NCBI RefSeq assembly: GCF_029167375.1
Contig: NZ_JARFTP010000007.1
Span: 1 to 64,000 of the forward strand
Reading direction: 5' to 3'
Length of the DNA stretch: 64,000 nt
DNA from: Tsukamurella sp. 8F
Lineage (GTDB): Bacteria; Actinomycetota; Actinomycetes; Mycobacteriales; Mycobacteriaceae
Under the pieces are notes generated by a model that saw only the letters and a list, made by a program, of their open reading frames with translations, did no database searches and was not told the DNA's origin. Within the stretch, counting starts at the first letter, position 1. Each line of letters opens with the position of its first letter. Below are positions 53,473-62,779 of the stretch, one piece after another. Both the position numbers and the translations under genes were made by a program.

Positions 53473-54930
53473 ATGTCACAGCCCCTCAGCCGGGGACTCG
53501 GCTCCGCGCTCCTCGCTCGGAAATCGGTCGACCGCATCGTCGCCGACAACGCGGCCGTCGACACCCACGATGCCTCACACGGCGCGGGACTCAAGCGCTC
53601 GATGGGCGTCGTGCATCTCACGGCGCTGTCGATCGGTGCGTCGCTCGGCACCGGGATCTTCGTCATTCTCGGCGAGGCGACGCCGAAGGCCGGTCCGGCC
53701 GTCATCGTCTCGTTCGTGCTCGCAGCCGTCACGGCGCTGTTCTCGGCGCTGTCCTATGCCGAGATGGCAAGCTCTATACCGGTTTCCGGTAGCTCCTACT
53801 CATACACCTACGCCACCATCGGTGAGTTCTTCGCGTGGGTGTGCGGGTGGTGCCTGCTGCTCGAGTACGGCGTCTCCATCGCGGCCGTCGCCGTCGGCTG
53901 GGGCCAGTACATCAACGAGCTGCTGAACGACATCTTCGGATATCAGCTGCCGGAGACGCTCGCAGCTCCGCCCGGCGACGGCGGCACCGTGAACATCCCG
54001 TCGATGGTCATCGTTGCACTCGCCGCGCTGGTGCTGCTCGGCGGCGCCAAGGAGAGCGCCGTGCTCAACACCGTGATGGTGGGTCTGAAACTCGTTGTGC
54101 TGGTGTTCTTCTGCGCGGTCGCCTTCACCGCTTTCAAAGCGGGTAACCTGAGCCCGTTCGCGCCGCTCGGCGTCGCCGGCGTGACGGCGGCGGCATCGCA
54201 GGTCTTCTTCTCCTATATCGGATTCGACGCGGCGTCGACCGCCGCCAACGAGGCCAAGAACCCACAGCGCGACCTCCCGCGCGCGATCATCTACTCGCTC
54301 GGCATCATCACGGTCCTCTACTGCCTCGTCGCGCTCGCCGCCCTGGGCGCGATGCGCTGGGCCGAGTTCGGCGGCAGCGAGGCGTCGCTCGCGAAGGTCC
54401 TCGCAAGTGTCACGCACTCGACGTGGCCGGCCGTGATCCTGTCCATCGGCGCTGTAGTCGCTATCGCCAGCGTCGTCCTCGCCGTCCTCTACGGGCAGAC
54501 CCGCATCCTCTACACGATGAGCAAGGACGGGCTCGTACCACCGGTCTTCGCCCGAGTCAGCCGCCGCAGCCGGGTCCCGGCTGCGAACATCGTGATCGTC
54601 GCCGTCCTCGTCGGGCTGCTGGCGGGCCTCGTCCCCCTGGGCGAACTCGCAAACGCCACATCGATCGGCTCGCTCTTCGCTTTCGCCCTGGTGAACATCG
54701 CGGTGATCGTGCTGCGGTACAAGCGTCCCGATCTAGAACGCAAGTTCCGTACACCGCTCTTCCCGGTCGTCCCGGTCATCGGCGTCGCACTCTGCGGCTA
54801 TCTGCTGGAGAAGCTCGAGGCGCCCACATGGATCGCCTTCGGGCTGTGGACCGTCGTAGGCCTGGCCGTCTACTTCGGCTACGGTATCCGTCGTTCGAGA
54901 CTGCGAGCTCGTGAGGCCGAGCATGCCTGA
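53473..54930 (+). CDS. APC superfamily amino-acid permease
   Basis: Twelve-helix cationic amino-acid transporter-type protein of 485 residues. The first helix reads MGVVHLTALSIGASLGTGIFVILGEAT, with the substrate-carboxylate-binding GASLGTGIF loop, and FFSYIGFDAASTAANEAKNPQRDLP is the classic CAT-like motif in the middle. The ATG is preceded by CGGAGGAC. It lies 12 nt after the ureohydrolase gene, so import of arginine (or lysine) is the likely role. Its stop overlaps the start of the amidase gene. Confidence 0.88.
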   Translation: MSQPLSRGLGSALLARKSVDRIVADNAAVDTHDASHGAGLKRSMGVVHLTALSIGASLGTGIFVILGEATPKAGPAVIVSFVLAAVTALFSALSYAEMASSIPVSGSSYSYTYATIGEFFAWVCGWCLLLEYGVSIAAVAVGWGQYINELLNDIFGYQLPETLAAPPGDGGTVNIPSMVIVALAALVLLGGAKESAVLNTVMVGLKLVVLVFFCAVAFTAFKAGNLSPFAPLGVAGVTAAASQVFFSYIGFDAASTAANEAKNPQRDLPRAIIYSLGIITVLYCLVALAALGAMRWAEFGGSEASLAKVLASVTHSTWPAVILSIGAVVAIASVVLAVLYGQTRILYTMSKDGLVPPVFARVSRRSRVPAANIVIVAVLVGLLAGLVPLGELANATSIGSLFAFALVNIAVIVLRYKRPDLERKFRTPLFPVVPVIGVALCGYLLEKLEAPTWIAFGLWTVVGLAVYFGYGIRRSRLRAREAEHA

Positions 54931-55732
54931 CGCATTGTCCGTCGCCCTACTGCAGGGGCCGCAGTCACACCCCGGGCCCCCGACCGTGGCCCGCAATCTG
55001 GCCGCCATCGCCGAGGCCGCGCGCACGGCTCGGGGAGCCGATATCCTGGTCACGCCGGAGATGTCGGTGACCGGATACGACATCGGCGCGGCCGCGGCCG
55101 ATCTCGCGCAGCCGGTCGACGGCTCCTACCACGAGGCCGTTGCTCGGGTGGCTGCGGACAACGACCTCGCGATCGCCTATGGCTACCCCGAACGGGACTG
55201 CGGACGCGTCTACAACACGGTCACCGTCGTCGCCCCGGACGGTCGCGTGCTCGCGAGCTACCGCAAGACCCACCTGTTCGGCGATATCGACCGGTCGCGG
55301 TTCGCGCCAGGTGATGAACTTCCGGTCAGGTTCTCCTACAAGGGTTTTCCTTGTGGCCTGCTCACATGCTACGACGTGGAGTTCCCGGAGACGGTCCGCG
55401 CGCATGCCGACGCCGGCACCGAGCTGCTGCTGGTACCGACCGGCCTGATGCGGCCCTACGACCTCATCGCCGAGCACGTCGTACCGGCACGGGCGTACGA
55501 GTCGCAGCTCTATATCGCCTATGCGAACCGCTGCGGCGCAGAGGATTCACTCGAGTACTGCGGCCTGAGCGTCGCAGTGGCTGCCGACGGCGAGGTACTC
55601 GCCCGCGCCGGTCGCGAGCCGGAACTGCTGTCCTTCACCGCTTCCCGGGCCGCGCTCGCCGAGAGCCGTCGCGTCAACACGCATCTCGCCGATCGCCGTC
55701 CCGACCTGTACCCGCGAGGAGATGTCCGATGA
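54923..55732 (+). CDS. Nitrilase-family amidase, probable 4-guanidinobutyramidase
   Basis: Carbon-nitrogen hydrolase of 269 residues with the catalytic triad Glu46 (LVTPEMSVTGYD), Lys115 (YRKTHLFGD) and Cys149 (LLTCYDVEFPE). It would hydrolyse the terminal amide produced by the adjacent monooxygenase, either 4-guanidinobutyramide (from arginine) or 5-aminovaleramide (from lysine, like DavA). The ATG at 54923 overlaps the permease stop by 8 nt, and the gene overlaps the flavoenzyme start (ATGA). Confidence 0.85.
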   Translation: MPDALSVALLQGPQSHPGPPTVARNLAAIAEAARTARGADILVTPEMSVTGYDIGAAAADLAQPVDGSYHEAVARVAADNDLAIAYGYPERDCGRVYNTVTVVAPDGRVLASYRKTHLFGDIDRSRFAPGDELPVRFSYKGFPCGLLTCYDVEFPETVRAHADAGTELLLVPTGLMRPYDLIAEHVVPARAYESQLYIAYANRCGAEDSLEYCGLSVAVAADGEVLARAGREPELLSFTASRAALAESRRVNTHLADRRPDLYPRGDVR

Positions 55733-57429
55733 CGCAGCCCGTGAACCACCATCACGCCGATGGAGCCGACGAGCCACCGCTCACGATGTTCGGCCCCGAC
55801 TTCCCGTTCGCATACGACGATTGGGTCGCGTCACCGGAGGGGCTCGGATCCATCCCGGAGTCGGCGCGCGGCACCGAGGTCGCGATCATCGGCGCCGGCC
55901 TGTCCGGCCTGGTCGCGGCCCGCCACCTGGCGCGGTTGGGACTCGAACCCGTCGTGTACGAGGCGGAACGGATCGGCGGGCGCATGCGATCCGAGCGGTT
56001 CGACGGCTACGACGACGACATCGTCGCCGAGATGGGCGCCATGCGCTTCCCGCCGTCGTCGACCACCCTGTACCACTACCTGAACGAGCTCGGCCTCGAC
56101 ACCGCGCCCTTCCCCAACCCACTCTCGGAGGCGACTCCGAGTACGGTGGTCGACCTCAAGGGCCAGGCGCACTTCGCGCGCACCGTGAACGACCTGCCGC
56201 AGGTGTACCGCGACGTCGCCGCAGCGTGGGACGCGACGCTCGCGGACCACGCCGATGCCGCCGAGCTCACCGATGCGATCCGGCGGCGCGACGCAGCCCG
56301 GCTGCGCAACGTGTGGGGACGCCTCGTCGAGCGCCTCGATGACCAGACCTTCTACGGGTTCCTCACGGACAGCGACCACTTCCGGTCCTTCCGGCACCGT
56401 GAGGTATTCGGCCAAGTGGGCTTCGGAACAGGCGGCTGGGACACCGACTACCCCAACTCGATGCTGGAGATCCTGCGCGTGACGTGCACCGCCGCGGACG
56501 ATCACCACCGCGGAATCGTCGGAGGGTCGGACCAGCTGCCGATGCGGCTGTGGGACACACCCTTCGGCGAAGACGGTGTGTCGGTGAAGGACCTCAACGG
56601 AGGCGCGCCGCGGCCGGCTGTCACCGCGATCCGCCGGACCAGCAGGGCCGGCGGATACCGCTACACCATCACCGACGCCGCCGGCGAGATCCGCAGCTAC
56701 GACGCCGCGCTGTTCACCGGACAGGCGTGGATGCTGCTGAACACCATCGACTGCGACGACGACCTCCTGCCCATCGATCACTGGACCGCCGTCGAGCGCA
56801 CGCACTACATGGGCAGCTCCAAGGTGTTCGCTCTGGTCGACCGCCCGTTCTGGAAGGACGTGGATCCCACGACCGGTCGAGAGGCGATGTCCATGACCCT
56901 GACCGACCGGATGAGCCGCGGCACATATCTGCTGGACCACGGCGACGACAGGCCGGGAGTCGTCTGCCTCTCGTACACGTGGTCGGACGACTCTCTGAAA
57001 CTTCTACCCCTGGACGCGAACGCTCGCATGGATCTCATGCTCAAATCACTGGGCGAGATCTACCCGGACGTCGACATCCGCAGCCACATCATCGCAACAC
57101 CGAAGACCGTCTCGTGGGAGACGGAGCGGTATTTCATGGGCGCGTTCAAGGCGAACCTGCCCGGCCACTATCGATACCAGGAGCGGCTCTACACGCACTT
57201 CATGCAGGACCGCCTCGACGAGCGTCACCGCGGATTCTTCCTTGCGGGAGACGACGTCTCATGGACCGCCGGATGGGCCGAGGGTGCGATCCAGACGGCG
57301 CTCAACGCCGTCTGGGGCATCGTCCACCACCTCGGAGGTGCCACCGCACCCGGAAACCCGGGGCCCGGGGACGTCTTCGAGCAGATCGCGCCCATCCGCC
57401 TCGGCGATGAACGCGGCACCCGCATCTAG
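55729..57429 (+). CDS. Lysine/arginine 2-monooxygenase-type flavoprotein
   Basis: FAD-dependent amine oxidase-fold enzyme of 566 residues. The dinucleotide-binding motif is GAGLSGL (55-61), with Glu78 in VVYEAERIGGRMRS, and a C-terminal FAD motif in GFFLAGDDVSWTAGWAEGA. The segments TMFGPDFPFAYDDWV, VFGQVGFGTGGWDTDYPNSM and NAVWGIVHHLGG are very close to what I recall of Pseudomonas lysine 2-monooxygenase (DavB), whose product is an amide. The neighbouring ureohydrolase points to arginine as the substrate. Last gene of the operon; convergent with a P450 gene 30 nt away. Confidence 0.85.
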   Translation: MTQPVNHHHADGADEPPLTMFGPDFPFAYDDWVASPEGLGSIPESARGTEVAIIGAGLSGLVAARHLARLGLEPVVYEAERIGGRMRSERFDGYDDDIVAEMGAMRFPPSSTTLYHYLNELGLDTAPFPNPLSEATPSTVVDLKGQAHFARTVNDLPQVYRDVAAAWDATLADHADAAELTDAIRRRDAARLRNVWGRLVERLDDQTFYGFLTDSDHFRSFRHREVFGQVGFGTGGWDTDYPNSMLEILRVTCTAADDHHRGIVGGSDQLPMRLWDTPFGEDGVSVKDLNGGAPRPAVTAIRRTSRAGGYRYTITDAAGEIRSYDAALFTGQAWMLLNTIDCDDDLLPIDHWTAVERTHYMGSSKVFALVDRPFWKDVDPTTGREAMSMTLTDRMSRGTYLLDHGDDRPGVVCLSYTWSDDSLKLLPLDANARMDLMLKSLGEIYPDVDIRSHIIATPKTVSWETERYFMGAFKANLPGHYRYQERLYTHFMQDRLDERHRGFFLAGDDVSWTAGWAEGAIQTALNAVWGIVHHLGGATAPGNPGPGDVFEQIAPIRLGDERGTRI

Positions 57430-57459
57430 CGCGCAGACCCGACGCCCAGCGCACAGAGC

Positions 57460-59055
57460 CTAGTGGCGGGCCAGGGCGGTGACGAGGCCGCCGTCGCCGG
57501 GGATCATCGTGACGTTCCGGTGCCGAGGCCGCTCGGGTGCGGCGGCCGTAGTGGCGAGGTCGACGCGCCGCAGGATCTCGGTGACGACGACCTTCAGCTC
57601 GACCATGGCAAGACCCGAGCCCAGGCAACGGCGGTTGCCGCCGCCGAACGGCATCAGCTGGTGCGGCGAGGGCTTCACACCGACGAACCGCTCGGGATCG
57701 AATGCGAACGGCTTCGGGTACAGATCGTCGCGGTGGTGCAGCAGCAGGATGTTCACCAGCGCCACGACTCCCGGGTCCACCGACACCGAACCGAACCGCC
57801 ATGGCCGCAACAGCTCCCGAGCGACCACGGGCACGACGGGACGGCTACGCATCGACTCGTTGATGACGGCGTCGATGTACGTCGAATCCTCGCCACGGGC
57901 GGCCTGGACTGCCTGCGCGTACACGTCCGGGTGCCGAGTAAGCCGCTCGAAGGTCCACGCGACGGTGTTCGACGTCGTCTCGTGCCCCGCCAGCACGAGT
58001 GTCAGCAGCTCATCGCGGATCTCACTGTCACTCAGCGGGTTACCGTCATCACCGCGGGCCGCCATGAGCACCGTCATGATGTCGGTTCGGCCGCCTCCGT
58101 CGGCACCGCCCGCGCCCTCCGCGCGCCGCTCGGCGATCACGCGGTACACGGCGTCGTCGAGCGGTTCGAGCACCCAGCGCAAGAGCCCCTTGGGCTCACG
58201 GCTACGGGAGTTCAGTAGCTGCGCGATGGTGGCGAGCGGATGCGTCGACAGGTGCAACAGGCGCACCATCGACTCCCGCACGGCCCGCTCCGAGGGCGTC
58301 GCATACGCGACCTCTTCGATGCCGAAGACCGCGGACATGATGACGTCGAGCGTGATCTGCTGGCCGAGGTCGGCGAGCCGCACAGGCTCCCCCGGCACCC
58401 ACTCGTCGATACGCCGAGCAGTCGACGCCACGATCCTGTCCTGGTACGCCGCCACTGCGCGCCCGTGGAACTGCGGCAGCAGCAGACCGCGCTGCTGCTT
58501 GTGTCGCGGACCAATCGACGTGAGCACCGAGTTCGGCCCGATGATCGGCCGCAGCGGAGAGAACCGTGTCGCCGACGGCGCGATGTCCGGCGACGCCGTC
58601 ATGAGCGACTTGATATGCGCCGGATTCGACACCACGACAATGCGCCCCGGCCCGCCGGCCAGGTCCGAGCGCCACACCTCGCCCAGTTCATCCGCGTTCG
58701 CGAAGACCAGGTCGCCCTCGCGCAACACGTAGCGCAGCGACGTGGCGACCGGTCCACCGTCGCTGTGCGGTGCGTCGCGCAGACGCGCGGCCTCGTCGTC
58801 GGTGATCGGCCCAGCCTCGTCGTCGCCACCGTGCATGCCGCTGTCGGTGTCCTCGGGCGTGAGGTGCCAGTCGGCGTCGGGCAGACCGAGCCGCCGTCCG
58901 AGGCCGCCCTGGAGGACGAGCCGTGCACCACCGCCGAGCAGCGTCGTGGTCCCGTCGAGGAGCCCGGTGGCCCCGGACGTGAGCGAGTGCCGCACCCGCC
59001 GGGTCGTCACCGCGGTCATCGTGTCTCCTGCTTTCGTGGTTGCTGTCGTGTCCAC
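57460..59055 (-). CDS. Cytochrome P450 with N-terminal extension
   Basis: Heme monooxygenase of 531 residues. AGHETTSNTVAW is the I-helix motif, INESMRSRPV carries ExxR, and PFGGGNRRCLGSGLAMVELK is the heme loop (Cys477). The N-terminal ~90 residues include a low-complexity Gly/Leu/Thr stretch and an acidic loop (TPEDTDSGMHGGDDEAG), longer than usual for bacterial P450s. The GTG start follows GAGGAGG, which overlaps the stop of the small membrane-protein gene, so translation is coupled. No redox partner gene is adjacent. Confidence 0.92.
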   Translation of the reverse strand: MDTTATTKAGDTMTAVTTRRVRHSLTSGATGLLDGTTTLLGGGARLVLQGGLGRRLGLPDADWHLTPEDTDSGMHGGDDEAGPITDDEAARLRDAPHSDGGPVATSLRYVLREGDLVFANADELGEVWRSDLAGGPGRIVVVSNPAHIKSLMTASPDIAPSATRFSPLRPIIGPNSVLTSIGPRHKQQRGLLLPQFHGRAVAAYQDRIVASTARRIDEWVPGEPVRLADLGQQITLDVIMSAVFGIEEVAYATPSERAVRESMVRLLHLSTHPLATIAQLLNSRSREPKGLLRWVLEPLDDAVYRVIAERRAEGAGGADGGGRTDIMTVLMAARGDDGNPLSDSEIRDELLTLVLAGHETTSNTVAWTFERLTRHPDVYAQAVQAARGEDSTYIDAVINESMRSRPVVPVVARELLRPWRFGSVSVDPGVVALVNILLLHHRDDLYPKPFAFDPERFVGVKPSPHQLMPFGGGNRRCLGSGLAMVELKVVVTEILRRVDLATTAAAPERPRHRNVTMIPGDGGLVTALARH

Positions 59056-59067
59056 TGTCGAGCCTCC

Positions 59068-59331
59068 TCAGTGTGCCCCGGCCAGGCCGTGCCCGTTCCG
59101 CGTTCCTGCGCGCCGGCGCCCGTGCGCCACCGCGATTCCCACCGCCTGCAACTGGCCCGCCACCCGCAGGTGGTATCGCGCCCGGCGGACCCGGCGTGCC
59201 GCAAGAGCCCGCTGGGCGTCACGTCGAGCCACCGCGTCGCGGATCTCGCGCCCGCGGAAGTCGACGGGGTCGGAGTCGTGCACCATCCACAGCAGCCCGA
59301 TCAGTACGGCTCCCGTCACGATCCAGAACAT
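59068..59331 (-). CDS. Small single-pass membrane protein upstream of P450
   Basis: An 87-residue protein with one N-terminal transmembrane helix (FWIVTGAVLIGLLWMVH) followed by a strongly basic cytoplasmic tail rich in Arg and Ala. I recognise no family. A strong AGAGGAGGAC precedes its ATG, and 12 nt separate its stop from the P450 start, with the P450 ribosome binding site spanning the stop. That argues for a real gene. A possible role is anchoring or assisting the P450. Confidence 0.65.
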   Translation of the reverse strand: MFWIVTGAVLIGLLWMVHDSDPVDFRGREIRDAVARRDAQRALAARRVRRARYHLRVAGQLQAVGIAVAHGRRRAGTRNGHGLAGAH

Positions 59332-59529
59332 GTCGTCCTCCTCTTTTCGCCTGCCCGGCTCCTCCGGGCGGCCTCACCCCCCGGGGTCTCCGGGTGACTA
59401 GAACGCTACGGAGCCGATCACCCCAGGTCAGCGGCCCGCGGGAGGAACTTTCTCCCCGCCCGGGGGCGGGGCGCAGGTTCCGCCTCCGGGAGGAGGACGC
59501 CCAGGCCACCCCGTGGCTAGACTCGGCGG

Positions 59530-60750
59530 ATGCGCTGGTTGGAGGCGCGGTACCGCCGTGCATTCGCACTCATCGGGTACGAGTACCCGCCGAGCTACAT
59601 GTTCATCACCGATCTGGGTAGTCTCTCGCTGCTCATCTCGGCCCTGGTGCCGCGCCTGCTGGACGGGCCCCGCGGCATCCAATGGCTGTGGCTCGCGCTC
59701 GCGGCCTCGGCGTCGCTGTGCACCGTCGTCGGTGTGCTGTTCGACAGGAAGAAGCTCTCTATCGCGCTGCATACCGCCGTCGTGATCGCCTCGGCAGCGC
59801 TGTTCTGGATGGTGCCCACGGCCGTCGACGCCGTACCCATGCTGCTCGTTCTGTGCGCCACGACCGCCGCGGCCGTCACGCCCTTGCGCATCGCGTTCGC
59901 TCATCTCGTCGCACTCGACCTGACGCTGCTCGCCGCAGGCATCGCGCACCGCGTGCCGCAGATGTGGCTGTGGATGATGATGCTGTGCTTCGGCTCGGCC
60001 GTCGGTTACCTCCTGCAGAACCAGCTGCAACTCCTGCGCGCCGAGCGCCGGCAGCGCATCGCACAGGAGGCCCTCGACCGCGCCGCGATCGCACGCGAGG
60101 TCCACGACGTCGTAGCGCACTCGCTGTCGATCGTGCTGCTGAACGTCACCGGCGCTCGGCGTGCCCTGCAGGAGGACGCGGATCCCACCTCGTTCGACGT
60201 CGAAGCCCGCGCCGAGGCACTCGACGCCCTCCGCGACGCAGAGCAACAGGGCCGCGCCGCGATGACCGACGTGCGCCGCACGATCGCCCTGCTGCGCGAG
60301 GACACGACCCCGAGCACGCCCCAGCCGGGCCTGGGAGACCTGCGCGAACTCGTCGCAGGGTTCCACCGCGCGGGCTCCAAGGTGTCGCTCCGGCTCCGCG
60401 ATCCGTTTGAGACCCTCACCAGCGCAACCGAACTCGCAGCATTCCGGGTGGTACAGGAATCCCTGTCCAACGCAGCCAAGCACGCCCCTGGGACGCGCGT
60501 CGACGTAACCGTGGGACCCGAGCCCGGGTATGCGCTCGCGGTTCGGATCCGGAACGTACTCCCCGCGGATGTACGGGCACAGGCCGGCGGCTCAGGCGTG
60601 GGCGGGATGCGCGATCGCGTCGAGAGCGTCGGAGGCAGCCTGCGCGCCGGACCCGACGACGGGGCCTGGCGCGTCGAAGCCCTCTTCCCGGCCGAGCCCG
60701 CTGCAGTGCGGAACTGCCCGGTGCGACCCCGACTCGAGGAGATGACGTGA
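59530..60750 (+). CDS. Sensor histidine kinase, NarL-type (HisKA_3)
   Basis: Membrane sensor kinase of 406 residues. The N-terminal half has five or six hydrophobic helices and no obvious periplasmic domain, suggesting a membrane-sensed signal. The HisKA_3 dimerisation helix carries AREVHDVVAHSLS with His192 as phosphorylation site, and the ATPase domain has the N box ESLSNAAKHAPG and the G box GSGVGGMRDRVESVGG. It overlaps the response-regulator gene by 4 nt. Confidence 0.92.
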   Translation: MRWLEARYRRAFALIGYEYPPSYMFITDLGSLSLLISALVPRLLDGPRGIQWLWLALAASASLCTVVGVLFDRKKLSIALHTAVVIASAALFWMVPTAVDAVPMLLVLCATTAAAVTPLRIAFAHLVALDLTLLAAGIAHRVPQMWLWMMMLCFGSAVGYLLQNQLQLLRAERRQRIAQEALDRAAIAREVHDVVAHSLSIVLLNVTGARRALQEDADPTSFDVEARAEALDALRDAEQQGRAAMTDVRRTIALLREDTTPSTPQPGLGDLRELVAGFHRAGSKVSLRLRDPFETLTSATELAAFRVVQESLSNAAKHAPGTRVDVTVGPEPGYALAVRIRNVLPADVRAQAGGSGVGGMRDRVESVGGSLRAGPDDGAWRVEALFPAEPAAVRNCPVRPRLEEMT

Positions 60751-61403
60751 TCCGGGTACTGCTCGTCGACGACCAGGAGCTCGTACGCTCCGGGCTGCGC
60801 CGGATCCTGCGCCGCAAGGACGGTTTCGACATAGTCGCCGAATGCGCTGACGGTGACGAGGTGCCGTCGGCCGTCGCCGCGTCGTCCCCCGACGTGGTTC
60901 TCATGGACCTCCGCATGAAGCGCATGAGCGGCATGGAGGCCACTCGCCGTCTGACGGCCGACGAGGGTGCGCCCCCCGTCCTCGTACTCACCACCTTCAG
61001 TGACGACGATCTGCTGTCCGAGGCGCTCCGCGCCGGAGCCGCGGGGTTCGTGCTCAAGGACTCGCCCGCGGAGGAGCTGATCCGGGCGGCGAGGCTGGTC
61101 GCCGACGGCGAGGCGGTACTCGATCCCGCGGTCACGGCTCGCGTGCTCGCGGCGTACCGGGCCGCCCCGGCACCGTCGACGGCGAGGCAGGTGGAAGGCC
61201 CGCTCACAGCACGCGAGCAGGACGTCCTTGCACTCATCGGGCGTGGGCTGTCCAACGACGAGGTCGCGGCGGAGCTCGTCATCTCGACCGTGACCGTCAA
61301 GAGCCACATCGGGTCGATATTCTCCAAGCTCGGCGTGCGCGACCGCGCCGCGGCCATCGTCTACGCCTTCGACAACGGTCTGGTGCGGCCACGCGATCCG
61401 TGA
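60747..61403 (+). CDS. LuxR-type response regulator
   Basis: Response regulator of 218 residues. The receiver domain has Asp8, Asp9 and the phosphoacceptor Asp54 (VVLMDLRM), with Lys103 in VLKDSPAEE. The C-terminal LuxR helix-turn-helix is LTAREQDVLALIGRGLSNDE followed by VTVKSHIGSIFSKLGV. The GTG start overlaps the kinase stop. The next gene is an APC permease 47 nt downstream, a possible target. Confidence 0.94.
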   Translation: MIRVLLVDDQELVRSGLRRILRRKDGFDIVAECADGDEVPSAVAASSPDVVLMDLRMKRMSGMEATRRLTADEGAPPVLVLTTFSDDDLLSEALRAGAAGFVLKDSPAEELIRAARLVADGEAVLDPAVTARVLAAYRAAPAPSTARQVEGPLTAREQDVLALIGRGLSNDEVAAELVISTVTVKSHIGSIFSKLGVRDRAAAIVYAFDNGLVRPRDP

Positions 61404-61450
61404 ACGCACCGCATAGCCTGGGCGGGTCCGACGAACTTCAGGAGCCGCGC

Positions 61451-62779
61451 ATGACCGAGACCGCACCCGACCTCCACCGCGTGATGGACCTGCGGCACCT
61501 CGTGGGAAACGGGCTGGTGATGATCGGCCCGGCGGCCGCGGTAGGAATCCTCGGTCCCCTCGATGCCCGCAGCGGCGGTGCGGTCGGCACCGTGTACGTC
61601 GTCGCCACCGCGGTGATGGCCCTGACCGCGATCTCCTACGCGCGAATGGCCGGCGCCGTTCCGCGCGCCGGCTCGGTCTATTCCTACGCGAGCGTCGGCA
61701 TCGGACCGCGCGCCGGTTTCATCGGCGGCTGGATGGTCCTACTCGACTACTTCCTCGTGCCATCGGTGGCCTTCCTGTTCACGGGCATCGCGTTGCACTC
61801 GGCGATCCCGCAGGTGCCGGCGTGGGTGTTCAGCGCCGGCGCACTGGTGGTGGCGACCGTGCTGAATCTGGCCGGCGTGGCCTACCTCGCGCGGGCGGCG
61901 CTCGTGATCGTCGTGGCCGAAGTGGTCGCATTGGCTCTAGCGATCGGCGGAGCGCTGGCCGTCATCACCTCCGGCGGGGCACATCGCGGCCTGTGGACGC
62001 CGTTCACCGGCGCCTCCGGTTTCTCGCCGACCGCGGTGATCGGTGCGGTCTCGGTGGCCGCAGTCGCCTACCTGGGCTTCGACGCGATCGCGACGTTCGC
62101 GGAGGAGACCCGAGGCGAGACGGTTCTCGTCGGGCGGGCGATGGTCGCATGCCTCGCGCTCGCCGGACTGCTGTTCGTGGCGCAGTCGTACGTGGCCGAG
62201 GTCCTCGCACCGGTGAGCCCGGCACATCTCGCCGCCGATCCCTCACTTCAGGGCTCGCTGTACTACGACACCCTCCGCAGCGAGGTCGCACCATGGATCG
62301 CGACCCTCCTGAGCTACGCCAAGGCGGTCGGTGCCGCGTTCGCGGGCATGGTCGGCCTCGCCGCCGGCGGGCGCGTGACGATGACCATGGCTCGCGACGG
62401 GCGCTTGCCGCGTCGGCTCTCCCGCGTGTCCGAGCACAGCGGCGTCCCCGTGGTCGCGACCGTCGGCGTCACCGCCGTGACGGGCATCGTCGCGGTGTGG
62501 GCGGCGAACAAGGACGACGGTCTGGACCTGCTGTCGTCGACGGTGTCCGTCGGCGCGCTCAGCGCATTCGTACTGGTGCACGCCTCAGTGGTCGGCTACT
62601 TCCGAGGGACGGACGTACTCCGCTCCGTGGTCGTGCCGGTAGTGGGGATCGCGGCGCTCATCGCGGTGCTGGTGTTCGCAGATCACACCGCGCAGATCGT
62701 CGGTGCGGTGTGGCTCGCGATCGGCGTCGTCTACATGCTGGTCGCCGGCCGCGTATCCCGGACTACTGACGCTCGATGA
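61451..62779 (+). CDS. APC family permease
   Basis: Twelve-helix amino-acid/polyamine-type transporter of 442 residues. The first helix (GNGLVMIGPAAAVGILGPLD) and VAYLGFDAIATFAEETRGET place it in the APC superfamily. The ATG at 61451 follows AGGAG; an earlier GTG in frame overlaps the response-regulator gene. Its position after the two-component system suggests co-expression. Substrate unknown. The end overlaps the convergent crotonase gene by 17 nt. Confidence 0.88.
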   Translation: MTETAPDLHRVMDLRHLVGNGLVMIGPAAAVGILGPLDARSGGAVGTVYVVATAVMALTAISYARMAGAVPRAGSVYSYASVGIGPRAGFIGGWMVLLDYFLVPSVAFLFTGIALHSAIPQVPAWVFSAGALVVATVLNLAGVAYLARAALVIVVAEVVALALAIGGALAVITSGGAHRGLWTPFTGASGFSPTAVIGAVSVAAVAYLGFDAIATFAEETRGETVLVGRAMVACLALAGLLFVAQSYVAEVLAPVSPAHLAADPSLQGSLYYDTLRSEVAPWIATLLSYAKAVGAAFAGMVGLAAGGRVTMTMARDGRLPRRLSRVSEHSGVPVVATVGVTAVTGIVAVWAANKDDGLDLLSSTVSVGALSAFVLVHASVVGYFRGTDVLRSVVVPVVGIAALIAVLVFADHTAQIVGAVWLAIGVVYMLVAGRVSRTTDAR

